The translations under genes were made by a program, and so were the position numbers. Below, one piece after another: positions 1-6,620 of a stretch of 8,729 bases of DNA. Source of the DNA: an uncultured Lachnospiraceae bacterium (GTDB lineage: Bacteria; Bacillota; Clostridia; Lachnospirales; Lachnospiraceae). How positions within the stretch are numbered: the stretch's first letter is position 1; each line of letters begins with the position of its first letter. The notes under the pieces were generated by a model. The model searched no databases. It had not been told where the DNA came from and worked only from the letters and a program-made list of their open reading frames with translations. Where the stretch lies: NCBI GenBank assembly GCA_910585255.1, contig CAJUEI010000166.1:1-8729 (forward strand), in the 5' to 3' direction.

Positions 1-30
1 AATCTGTTCATCATCAAACAAACTCATCAT
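1..30 (-). CDS. start of an unidentified protein, cut by the window edge
   Basis: On the minus strand an ATG at 30-28, followed directly by a second ATG at 27-25, opens a frame that stays open to the window edge and reads MMSLFDDEQI. A strong Shine-Dalgarno sequence, AAAAGGAGG (50-42), lies 11 bases upstream of the first ATG. An in-frame GTG at 39-37 is too close to that site to be the start. Only ten residues are visible, so no family can be named. No convincing promoter was found between 51 and 168. The quality of the ribosome binding site is the main reason to believe this is a real gene. Confidence 0.45.
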   Translation of the reverse strand, partial: MMSLFDDEQI

Positions 31-168
31 AATCGTCACAACCTCCTTTTCCCTTTCAAGCAAATATTCCCTTAAAACATTTCTATCCTTGCATATGCGA
101 ATCGTTTCTGTGACTGCCTTTTGTGTAAATGCATGAATCAACTAAAAACATAACGAACAGAAAAAACA
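31..168. other. intergenic stretch without a recognisable gene
   Basis: Apart from the ribosome binding site of the leftmost gene (42-50), nothing functional is evident. There is an 8-bp palindrome GCATATGC at 91-98, which is not meaningful alone. Hexamers resembling -35 boxes occur on both strands (for example TTGTGT at 121-126 on plus), but none is paired with a good -10 at proper spacing. With the following element and promoter region this belongs to a gene-free stretch from 31 to 611. Confidence 0.5.
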
Positions 169-415
169 GCTAGAGCGGGGAAGAAATTCTTTTTTTATGT
201 GACTTCGGAGGAAAGTTAGAAAGTCTTATGCTTCTGTCGATCCACCAAGATTTTTTGCCATTGTCAAATGGCAAAAAAAGGGGTGTGTTTAGCCCGCTGT
301 ACGGGCGAATTGCACCCCGGTCTGTCCGGCTAGATGCAAGTAAACTCAGAAGCATTAGACTTTCTTACTTTCTGGAGAGCGGAACATAAAAAAGGAATCT
401 CTTCCCTGCTCTAGC
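169..415. repeat. 247-bp nested inverted repeat (candidate structured RNA or MITE-like element)
   Basis: The ends are complementary over a long distance. Bases 169-200 pair with 384-415 with one mismatch and two G-T pairs, starting with GCTAGAGC/GCTCTAGC. After an asymmetric internal loop (201-209 against 374-383), bases 210-236 pair with 347-373 with two mismatches. The apical part contains a perfect 12-bp hairpin (251-262/267-278, loop GTCA) and a GC-rich hairpin (280-287/311-318 enclosing GCCCG/CGGGC at 292-296/302-306). Several separate helices around a multiloop are what a folded RNA of about 250 nt would show, and also what a miniature inverted-repeat element would show. No target-site duplication is visible at the borders, no clear promoter fixes the transcribed strand, and it does not show the signatures of SRP RNA, tmRNA or RNase P that I know. 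The structure is seen directly; its nature is unknown. Confidence 0.75.
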
Positions 416-417
416 GT

Positions 418-440
418 CCCCTTCCCCATTCCCCTCCGCC
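418..440 (-). other. G-rich tract on the minus strand
   Basis: The plus strand reads three CCCC runs (418-421, 424-427, 431-434) followed by CC pairs at 436-437 and 439-440. The minus strand therefore carries GG-GG-GGGG-GGGG-GGGG with short spacers. This fits a two-layer G-quadruplex, or a three-layer one lacking a clean fourth run. It lies three bases outside the inverted repeat, so a minus-strand transcript through that element would carry it in its leader. No function is shown. Confidence 0.4.
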
Positions 441-471
441 ATAATCAATCATATCAGCCAAAACATTTTCC

Positions 472-499
472 TTGACAAATACAGAAAAAATAATATGAT
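472..499 (+). promoter_or_regulatory. sigma-A-type promoter of the flavin reductase-rubredoxin gene
   Basis: A perfect -35 TTGACA (472-477) is followed after 16 bases by TATGAT (494-499), a five-of-six match to the -10 consensus. Transcription would start near 506, leaving an untranslated leader of roughly 105 bases before the gene at 612. The leader contains no recognised riboswitch and no strong hairpin. The gene's own ribosome binding site is AGGAGG (598-603), 8 bases before the ATG. Confidence 0.7.
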
Positions 500-611
500 T
501 AATATAAGTTCAGAAAACCGCCAAGTTTTACCTTAATAGATATGAAACAGTTTCTAAGGAGTGATTCCCTAAATTATAAAACCAATTATAAACAAACAGG
601 AGGAACTTAAA

Positions 612-1232
612 ATGAATAAAAAGGCAATGTATAAACTTAGTTACGGACTCTTTGTCCTTACTTCTGCTTTTGAATACAAAGATAACGGCTGTATTATCAA
701 TACTGCAGGTCAGGTAACCAGCGAACCAAATCGTATCAGCATTGCAGTTAATAAATTAAATTATACGGAAGAATTGATCCAAAAAAGCGGAACGTTTAAT
801 CTCTCTGTTTTACATGAACAAGCTGCATTTGATCTATTTCAACGCTTTGGCTTTCAATCCGGCAGAGATACCGATAAATTTGCAGGATTTTCAGACTGCA
901 AACGGAGTGACAATGGTCTTTATTATGTAACCGCCGGAACAAATGCTTATTTCAGTGCTGCTGTAGAAAAAACGATTGATTTAGGCAGTCATACGCTGTT
1001 TATTGCTTCAGTAGAGGATATGGAGGTTTTGTCGGATGTTCCTTCAGCAACTTATGCCTACTATCAATCGAATATAAAACCAAAGCCTGACAAATCTGCT
1101 GCAAATGGAAAAACGATTTGGAGATGTTCTGTCTGCGGGTATACCTACGAAGGAGAACAACTCCCGGAAGATTTTATCTGTCCGCTTTGTAAACACCCTG
1201 CCTCTGATTTTGAAAAGGTTGTTGTTTCGTAA
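612..1232 (+). CDS. hrb: flavin reductase-rubredoxin protein (high-molecular-weight rubredoxin, Hrb type)
   Basis: The 206-residue product joins an FMN-binding split-barrel domain (about residues 1-155, with the family's conserved start YGLFVLTS and a central NKLNYTEELI) to a C-terminal rubredoxin (about 168-203). The rubredoxin has iron ligands C172, C175, C190 and C193 in CxxCG and CPLC motifs. The rubredoxin is the short kind, with only 14 residues between its two cysteine pairs, as in rubrerythrins. In characterised relatives such as Moorella Hrb, the protein is cytoplasmic and passes electrons from NAD(P)H through FMN and rubredoxin to flavodiiron proteins that reduce O2 or NO. No flavodiiron gene is in this window, so the partner here is unknown. 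The start is set by AGGAGG 8 bases upstream. The stop at 1230-1232 overlaps a frame that continues into a rubrerythrin-like stump, so the protein may once have been longer. The family is clear; the symbol follows the Moorella protein. Confidence 0.88.
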   Translation: MNKKAMYKLSYGLFVLTSAFEYKDNGCIINTAGQVTSEPNRISIAVNKLNYTEELIQKSGTFNLSVLHEQAAFDLFQRFGFQSGRDTDKFAGFSDCKRSDNGLYYVTAGTNAYFSAAVEKTIDLGSHTLFIASVEDMEVLSDVPSATYAYYQSNIKPKPDKSAANGKTIWRCSVCGYTYEGEQLPEDFICPLCKHPASDFEKVVVS

Positions 1233-1290
1233 CGATTTTACTGATGAAAAAAATTTAGAAGCTGCTTTTGCAGGTCAATCACAAATTTAA
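1228..1290 (+). pseudogene. remnant of a rubrerythrin N-terminus
   Basis: In the frame one base off that of the preceding gene, codons 1234-1287 read DFTDEKNLEAAFAGQSQI and end at TAA (1288-1290). The stretch EKNLEAAFAGQSQ closely resembles the first helix of rubrerythrin, typically TEKNL..AFAGESQAR, where the Glu of GESQ is a diiron ligand. Here that Glu is Gln and the helix stops two residues later. No ATG and no ribosome binding site precede it in frame. A single extra T near 1225-1227 would explain the shift: without it, the rubredoxin end EKVVV would run straight into RNDFTDEKNL. It is therefore best read as the stump of a rubrerythrin, either a downstream gene or a domain once fused to the flavin reductase-rubredoxin protein, lost by frameshift and deletion. 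It cannot code for a working enzyme. Confidence 0.6.
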
Positions 1291-1297
1291 CCTCATC

Positions 1298-1343
1298 AAG
1301 GAAGTCCCCCGCCAAGGCGAAAGCGGTAGGTTGGGACTTCCTT
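1298..1343. terminator. hairpin, probable bidirectional terminator
   Basis: AAGGAAGTCCC (1298-1308) pairs perfectly with GGGACTTCCTT (1333-1343). The 24-base loop contains a second possible stem, CCGC/GCGG (1309-1312/1323-1326). It sits just after the flavin reductase-rubredoxin gene and its rubrerythrin stump, facing the convergent hydrogenase gene. The pyrimidine-rich end of the stem (CTTCCTTATAT on plus) takes the place of a clean U-run, so termination would be of modest strength. The loop does not match a riboswitch I recognise. Confidence 0.5.
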
Positions 1344-1366
1344 ATATCCGATTTGACTATACTTCA

Positions 1367-1440
1367 TAGAATAAGGGATCGCTTCTAAACTTCAGCGACT
1401 AATTCTTAGTCGACTTGTTTTCATGCGATCCCTTGTTCTA
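1367..1440. terminator. long two-tier hairpin between convergent genes
   Basis: Bases 1367-1382 pair with 1425-1440 over 16 base pairs with one G-T pair; the core is GGGATCGC/GCGATCCC. Inside lies a second perfect hairpin, CGACTAA/TTAGTCG (1396-1402/1406-1412) with loop TTC. In both directions the GC core is followed by a T-rich stretch (TTGTTCT on plus, TTATTCT on minus), as expected of a bidirectional intrinsic terminator. The large 42-base loop and the absence of a true poly-T run are atypical. A small RNA or palindromic repeat is the alternative. Confidence 0.5.
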
Positions 1441-1459
1441 ATCAAAGAAAATTCAAAAT

Positions 1460-1492
1460 CCGCTCTGCTGCTTCCTTAATAGGTTAAAGCGG
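1460..1492. terminator. weak hairpin after the hydrogenase gene
   Basis: CCGCT (1460-1464) pairs with AGCGG (1488-1492), with a small inner CCT/AGG stem (1474-1476/1481-1483). On the minus strand it lies about 20 bases after the hydrogenase stop and is followed by ATTTTGAATTTT; on the plus strand it is followed by TTCTATTTTAGGTTTTT. The stem is short and the T-runs are interrupted, so it is a weak candidate terminator for either direction. Confidence 0.35.
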
Positions 1493-1514
1493 TTCTATTT
1501 TAGGTTTTTATTCC

Positions 1515-2966
1515 CTATTCCCGATGCATAGAAAAGCTGTTCATATCATAATTTGCCAAGTTCTCATGTATTCCACGTCCGTCAGCCTGTGCAAGCATAG
1601 CATCTCTTGTCTTCTTACATGCCATTTGATCCTCATTTGAACTAGGACCTCCCACACATCCGCCGTCACAGATCATTCCTTCAATAAAGTTCTCTGGCAA
1701 ACGTGCCACTTTCATTAAAAGAAGTGCTTTCTTACATTCTGCTGCTCCATTTGCTTTATATACTTTTACATCTGCCGATTCGTCTGATTCCTTTAAACTC
1801 TGCAGTACAGCAGCCGTTACACCGCCGGAATTAGCAAACCGTTTTCCATAGATAGAAGCGATCTGTTCGGTATCTTCACAAGGCTGTAATGTCACATTCT
1901 TAGCAAGCATAATCGCTTTTATCTCACTATAAGTCAAAACATAATCTGCATTTCCTTCTATTTTTTGATCTACTACTTCCGATTTCTTTGCAAGGCAAGG
2001 TCCGATAAATACGGTCACCGCATCTGGTTCTTGTGCCTTGATTAAACGGGAAACGGCACACATCGGAGAAACCGTAGTTGAAATGCAGTCTGCCAGCTGC
2101 GGATAGTGCAGACGAACCAAATTGACAAATGCCGGGCAGCAGGAAGTTACTTTTTTCTTTCCCTCTTTATAGGCTTCTGCCCACTCTTCCGCTTCTGAAG
2201 CAGAAGTCATATCTCCGCCGAGTCCAACATCATAAAAATCGGCAAAGCCCACTTCCTTCATTGCCTTTTTCCAACTTGCCATAGTAATATTTTCACCAAA
2301 TTGTCCCTCTGTAGCAGGTGCAGCCATAGCATAGACTTTTTTACCGGATTTTAAAGCATTTATTACATCTACAATTGCTGTCTTATGTCCGATTGCTCCA
2401 AACGGACATCTATGAATACATCTTCCGCAGCGAATACATTTATTTTTATCAATAACCGAAATTCCCTGCTCGTCATATGTAATTGCATCGACCGGACAGC
2501 TGAATTTACATGGTCTCTTTAAATGAGCAATTGCATTATACGGACATGCCTGTGCACATTTTCCGCACTCTTTGCACTTAGAAGGATCGATATGAGAACG
2601 ATCTCGTCCTGGCTCAATCGCTCCAAAATTGCAGGCATGAATACAAGCCTTTCCCAGACAATTCTGGCAGTTTTCTGTAACAGTATAACTTGAAATTGGA
2701 CAGTCCTCACAAGCAGAGCTGATTACTTGAATTACATTTCCGTCATCTACCGGACCCGGAGCTTTTCCCTCAGCCAAACGAACCCGCTGGCGAATAATCT
2801 CTCTTTCCTTATAGATACAGCACCGAAACTTTGGTGTAGGTCCCGGAATCAGTTCAACTGCAATATGATCTCTTTTGGCATCTAGTTCTCCTTCAAATGC
2901 CAATTTTGCTACTGCATTGATTACTTCATGTTTGATTCGAATTAAATTCTCATCTGCAAACATCAT
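1515..2966 (-). CDS. [FeFe] hydrogenase, group B type
   Basis: This 483-residue cytoplasmic iron-sulfur enzyme interconverts protons and hydrogen using ferredoxin-level electrons. The three H-cluster motifs are present: TSCCPAF (274-280; C276 is the expected proton-relay Cys, C277 a ligand), GPCLAKKSE (322-330; C324) and MICDGGC (431-437; C433 and C437). N-terminal to these are cysteine-rich iron-sulfur motifs: C86/C89, C100xxC103xxxxC108xxxC112, CxxCxxCxxxCP at 131-142, CxxxCP at 153-158 and CxxCxxCxxxCP at 177-188. The short single-subunit architecture, the extra cysteines before the ferredoxin repeats and GPC instead of the MPC of CpI point to the group B family. No hydE, hydF or hydG maturation genes are nearby. 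Two ATGs stand in tandem at the start; AAAGGA (2983-2978) is 11 bases before the first. The gene has its own promoter and convergent terminators downstream. Family assignment is firm; the subgroup is from memory of its features. Confidence 0.9.
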   Translation of the reverse strand: MMFADENLIRIKHEVINAVAKLAFEGELDAKRDHIAVELIPGPTPKFRCCIYKEREIIRQRVRLAEGKAPGPVDDGNVIQVISSACEDCPISSYTVTENCQNCLGKACIHACNFGAIEPGRDRSHIDPSKCKECGKCAQACPYNAIAHLKRPCKFSCPVDAITYDEQGISVIDKNKCIRCGRCIHRCPFGAIGHKTAIVDVINALKSGKKVYAMAAPATEGQFGENITMASWKKAMKEVGFADFYDVGLGGDMTSASEAEEWAEAYKEGKKKVTSCCPAFVNLVRLHYPQLADCISTTVSPMCAVSRLIKAQEPDAVTVFIGPCLAKKSEVVDQKIEGNADYVLTYSEIKAIMLAKNVTLQPCEDTEQIASIYGKRFANSGGVTAAVLQSLKESDESADVKVYKANGAAECKKALLLMKVARLPENFIEGMICDGGCVGGPSSNEDQMACKKTRDAMLAQADGRGIHENLANYDMNSFSMHRE

Positions 2967-3012
2967 CTCTTATCCCATCCTTTCCTCTTTCTTTGTTTTA
3001 TGATCCGATATG

Positions 3013-3041
3013 ATTTTATCACACTTTTGAACCCACGTCTA
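3013..3041 (-). promoter_or_regulatory. promoter of the hydrogenase gene
   Basis: On the minus strand TAGACG (3041-3036, four of six to TTGACA) is followed after 17 bases by TAAAAT (3018-3013, five of six to TATAAT). The start site would be near 3006, about 40 bases before the hydrogenase ATG. The 110-base gap after the ABC genes shows no strong terminator, so some read-through from upstream is also possible. Confidence 0.5.
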
Positions 3042-3076
3042 CTTGAGATTTTTGAAAATTTTCCACTTTCTTCTTT

Positions 3077-4834
3077 TCATTCAAACTGTGCCCGATAGAG
3101 TTGATAATAGACTCCCTGGGAGTCCATTAATTCCTTATGTGTGCCGCTTTCTACAATTTCTCCATGTTCCACCACCAGTATGTTATCTGCATTTTGTATA
3201 GTGGAAAGCCGGTGGGCAATCACAAAACAAGTCTTTCCTTTCATCAGTTCCCGCATTGCACGCTGAATCTGCAGCTCGGTTCGAGTGTCTACATTAGAAG
3301 TTGCCTCATCTAAAATCAGCATATGGGCATCTAAGAGCATGGCTCGTGCAATCGTAAGAAGCTGCTTTTGCCCTTTAGAAATATTTGTTCCTTCATCTGT
3401 TAAAATGGTTTGGTAGCCTTTAGGAAGGTGAGTAATATAGGAATGAATATGGGCAGCCTTTGCCGCTTCGATTACTTCTTCTAAAGTGGCATCTTCCTTT
3501 CCATAAGCAATATTTTCAAAGATGCTTCCCTGAAACAGCCAGGTATCCTGCAAAACCATAGCATAAGCTTTTCTTAAGCTTGAACGTGTCACTTTGGTAA
3601 TGTCTTTCGAATCAACTGTAATATTTCCTTCCCAGACATCATAAAACCTCATTAAAAGATTAATCAATGTTGTCTTTCCTGCCCCGGTGGTTCCTACAAC
3701 AGCAATTAATTTACCATGTTCTGCCGTAAGACTTAGGTTTTTTAAAATCGGATCTCCTTTGGTATATCCAAAAGAGACATTGCTTAAAGCAACTTCTCCG
3801 GTTACATCTGCTAATTCCAAAGCTGCTTTAGCATCTGCAGGTTCCGGCAGTTCATCTATCATAGAAAAAACTCGCTCTGCTGCTGCCAACGCCGACTGCA
3901 GTTCACTGATAATATTTGCCGCTTCATTAATCGGACCAGAAAACTTGCGGGAATAAAGAATAAAAGAGGAGATATTTCCCACTGTCATCTGTCCGGCTAA
4001 AAATAACAGTGCTCCAAATACACTAACCAAAGAAAGCGAAAGATTATTAATAAAGTTTACCGTTGGTCCTACTACACTTCCATAGTATTCCGCACGATAA
4101 TATGCCTCTACTGCATCGGTATTTTTTGCATCAAATTTTTCAATGGTATAGTCCTCTCTATGATAAGCTTTCAGTGTCTTTTGTCCAGAGATCATCTCTT
4201 CTACAAATCCGTTTAATTCTCCCAATTTTCGTGAACGAAGCCGAAAAAGCGGACGCGTCTTTCCGGTAATGATCTTGGTCAGCACAATGGAAAGCGGAAC
4301 GGTAAAAGCAAAGATCAGCACCAATTTAGGGGAAATAAAAATCATCATAGAAAATGCCCCGATTACTGTAATGAAAGTTGCAAGAATCTGTACCAGATCA
4401 TTAGAAAGAGAAGTATTTACGGTATCAATATCATAAGAAATACGGCTTAAAATATCTCCTGTCTGGTGAGTATCGAAATATCCAACTGGAAGCTCCATCA
4501 GTCGATGAAAGACATCTCTCCGCATCCGATAGACCACTTTACGGCTAATGGAAATCATTAAAACCGCTAATCCATAGGACAAGACAGAAGAAGCAATATA
4601 AAAGACCAACATCCATCCAGCATAAAAAAAGACCTGTTCCCACATCACTTGTCCCGCTCCCGGCTCAATTGCATCTATCGCATAGCCGGAAAGCATCGGA
4701 CCTACTAAAGATAATAAATTGCTTCCAATAGTAAGAAACAGTGCAAATAAAAGTAAAAACTTATACTCCAATAGATACGTTCCAAGCCGGAGAATCGTAT
4801 TTCTTCGATGAATTTTTGTATCAGACTGCATCAC
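3077..4834 (-). CDS. ABC exporter half-transporter, subunit with the complete catalytic residues
   Basis: The 585-residue membrane protein has an exporter-type transmembrane domain (about 1-320, roughly six hydrophobic segments, with the QTGDILSR element near 124-131) fused to an ATPase domain. The ATPase shows Walker A GTTGAGKTT (381-389), Q-loop Q429, Walker B MLILDE with catalytic E510, and switch H541. Its signature motif is altered to ISKGQ (485-489) instead of LSGGQ. Together with the partner encoded just upstream it should form a heterodimer of the TM287/288, BmrCD, LmrCD kind; those export drugs, dyes or lipids. The substrate here is not predictable. The frame opens with GTG at 4834, directly followed by ATG at 4831; GGAGG (4848-4844) is 9 and 12 bases away, while AAAGGA suits the ATG. 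Either start overlaps the partner gene by 11-14 bases, indicating translational coupling. Confidence 0.9.
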   Translation of the reverse strand: MMQSDTKIHRRNTILRLGTYLLEYKFLLLFALFLTIGSNLLSLVGPMLSGYAIDAIEPGAGQVMWEQVFFYAGWMLVFYIASSVLSYGLAVLMISISRKVVYRMRRDVFHRLMELPVGYFDTHQTGDILSRISYDIDTVNTSLSNDLVQILATFITVIGAFSMMIFISPKLVLIFAFTVPLSIVLTKIITGKTRPLFRLRSRKLGELNGFVEEMISGQKTLKAYHREDYTIEKFDAKNTDAVEAYYRAEYYGSVVGPTVNFINNLSLSLVSVFGALLFLAGQMTVGNISSFILYSRKFSGPINEAANIISELQSALAAAERVFSMIDELPEPADAKAALELADVTGEVALSNVSFGYTKGDPILKNLSLTAEHGKLIAVVGTTGAGKTTLINLLMRFYDVWEGNITVDSKDITKVTRSSLRKAYAMVLQDTWLFQGSIFENIAYGKEDATLEEVIEAAKAAHIHSYITHLPKGYQTILTDEGTNISKGQKQLLTIARAMLLDAHMLILDEATSNVDTRTELQIQRAMRELMKGKTCFVIAHRLSTIQNADNILVVEHGEIVESGTHKELMDSQGVYYQLYRAQFE

Positions 4835-6557
4835 TAATCCTTTCCTCCTTCCCCATCTGAGAATTTCGGATCTCTCGATAGACGCTACAAGTTTTCATAA
4901 GCTCCGAATGTGTTCCATATCCAATCATCCGCCCCTCTTCTAAAACCAAGATATGATCGGACTGCATAATAGAACTAATCCTCTGGGCAATTAGGATTGT
5001 GGTGGTAGTTTGAAAATGTTCTCTTAATTCCTTTCGAAGAAAGGCATCGGTCTTATAGTCCAATGCACTAGACGAATCATCCAATATTAGAATATTCGGA
5101 CGTGCTGCCAATGCCCTTGCTATAAAAATCCGCTGTTTTTGTCCGCCGCTTAAGTTTGCTCCCCGAATCGAAAGAGTATTATCATACCCTCGTCCCTCTT
5201 CTTCTACAAACTCTTTTGCCCTTGCATACTCTACAGAACGCTGCACTTCCTGAAAAGAAAGATCTCTGCCCAGCCGAATATTTTCCAAAATAGAATCTTC
5301 AAACATAGTATCATTTTGAAATACAACCCCAAACTTTTTTCGAAGAACGGAAAAGGGAATGGTTCGGATATCCTCTCCTTCAATATAGATTGTTCCCTGA
5401 TCGGGATCATAAAACCGCATTAAAAGCTGGGCAATCGTACTCTTTCCCGAACCAGTTGCACCGATAATCCCTAAAGTTTCTCCTTTTTTTAAAGAAAAAT
5501 AAATATCCGAAAGATTGGGTTCCACTTTATTATAGGAAAAGGTAACATGATCAAATATCAAATAAGCAGACTCCTTTTTTATCGTTTCCGCTTTTGGTTC
5601 TATCTGCATATCCTCTTCTGTCTCTATTACTTCTACAATTCGATTGGCAGAAGCAACCGCTTTTGAAATAATAATAAACATTTTGGAAATATTCATCATA
5701 GCATTTAAAATAATCGTAAAATATGTTAAAAATGCTAAAATCTTTCCTACCTCAGAAGCCCCCATCTGAACCCGGTACGCCCCGGCAAGAATCACAAAAA
5801 CCAGCCCGAAATTTAAAAGCAGATTCATACAAGGATTTACGGCTGCCATTGTAATGCCCGCTGTCCGCTCTTTTTGAACAACTTCCTGATTTATAACATC
5901 AAACTTCTGCTTTTCATAGTCCGTTTTAGAAAGAGCTTTAATAACCCGAATACCAGCCATATCTTCCCGAATCAGCCGAACAAACTGATCGACCGACTGC
6001 TGCAGATCGGTATAAAGCGGAATACTTTTCCTAGAAACAGAAAATGTAATCCATACAATAAACGGCATAACAGAAATTAGAACCAAGGTAAGCACCGGAT
6101 CTAATGTCAGCGTTACCAAGATTCCTCCAATTACCAAAATTGGTGCACGCACCCCTAGTCTTTGAATTCTTCCCAGCATCTGATGGACATGATAAGTATC
6201 CGTTGTCAAACGGGAAATCAAAGAAGGCTTGGTAAATCCATCTGTCTGTCGATTGGAAAGGTAAGTAATCTTTGTAAATAGATCATGTCGAATCTGCTCT
6301 GTTGTATCTCGAGCCACTTTAGAAGCCATACGATTTGCAATAATATTAAAGGTTAATGCAAAAACAGAACAGATTATCATAAGAACTCCCCATAGATAAA
6401 TCTGGGACTTTTCTTTCCCAGGAATTACCGTATCAATCATATAGGCAAGAATCCAGGGCAGACACAAGTCCATAATCGTACCAATAAATTTAATTAAAAA
6501 TCCCCCTGTCATCCGCCAGTAATAAGGACGAAGATAGTAAAGAAGTATTTTCTTCAT
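4821..6557 (-). CDS. ABC exporter half-transporter, subunit with the degenerate ATP site
   Basis: The 578-residue product has a six-helix exporter membrane domain (about 1-310) and an ATPase domain with Walker A GATGSGKST (366-374), Q-loop Q414 and a canonical signature LSGGQ (469-473). Two catalytic residues are replaced: the Walker B glutamate is Asp (ILILDD, D494), and the switch histidine is Gln (AQRISSI, Q525). In heterodimeric exporters these substitutions mark the subunit whose Walker A/B contribute to the non-hydrolysing site. That site is completed by the partner's altered signature, while the second site stays fully catalytic. The pattern matches TM287, LmrC and BmrC. The ribosome binding site AAGGAG (6574-6569) lies 11 bases before the ATG; between them is a minimal ATG-TAA (6566-6561), too close to that site to be significant. 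The gene begins 63 bases after hisIE with no clear promoter or terminator between. Confidence 0.9.
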   Translation of the reverse strand: MKKILLYYLRPYYWRMTGGFLIKFIGTIMDLCLPWILAYMIDTVIPGKEKSQIYLWGVLMIICSVFALTFNIIANRMASKVARDTTEQIRHDLFTKITYLSNRQTDGFTKPSLISRLTTDTYHVHQMLGRIQRLGVRAPILVIGGILVTLTLDPVLTLVLISVMPFIVWITFSVSRKSIPLYTDLQQSVDQFVRLIREDMAGIRVIKALSKTDYEKQKFDVINQEVVQKERTAGITMAAVNPCMNLLLNFGLVFVILAGAYRVQMGASEVGKILAFLTYFTIILNAMMNISKMFIIISKAVASANRIVEVIETEEDMQIEPKAETIKKESAYLIFDHVTFSYNKVEPNLSDIYFSLKKGETLGIIGATGSGKSTIAQLLMRFYDPDQGTIYIEGEDIRTIPFSVLRKKFGVVFQNDTMFEDSILENIRLGRDLSFQEVQRSVEYARAKEFVEEEGRGYDNTLSIRGANLSGGQKQRIFIARALAARPNILILDDSSSALDYKTDAFLRKELREHFQTTTTILIAQRISSIMQSDHILVLEEGRMIGYGTHSELMKTCSVYREIRNSQMGKEERISDAV

Positions 6558-6620
6558 TATTTACATGGCTCCTTCCTTTTTTTGCTTTTGCATCCGTTTT
6601 AGTTTCTATTATCCCTTTTA

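Noticed and set aside
170..355. A 61-codon open frame on the minus strand inside the inverted repeat.
   Set aside because: It runs through both arms and hairpins of the palindromic element, has no good ribosome binding site and resembles no family; the frame is a by-product of the repeat.
169..415. SRP RNA, 6S RNA, tmRNA or RNase P as identity of the inverted repeat.
   Set aside because: No SRP tip motif, no tRNA-like end and no RNase P core sequences are visible, and the outer stem is too long and regular for 6S RNA. Identity is left open.
542..610. A 22-codon frame (MKQFLRSD...) in the leader of the flavin reductase-rubredoxin gene, ending just before its ATG.
   Set aside because: No ribosome binding site precedes its ATG, and its last codons are the next gene's own ribosome binding site. 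No run of regulatory codons suggests a leader peptide.
1105..1290. A 61-codon frame overlapping the end of the flavin reductase-rubredoxin gene.
   Set aside because: Most of it is an off-frame reading of the rubredoxin. Only the last 18 codons carry meaning, as a rubrerythrin remnant, and are reported that way.
1309..1340. Loop sequence GCGGTAGGTTGGGA that faintly recalls part of a c-di-GMP riboswitch.
   Set aside because: The remaining conserved parts of that riboswitch are absent, and the element lies downstream of genes, not in a leader.
6558..6620. A GATAAT (6613-6608) between hisIE and the exporter genes as a promoter -10.
   Set aside because: No acceptable -35 lies 16-18 bases upstream, so cotranscription from hisIE or an undetected promoter remains open.
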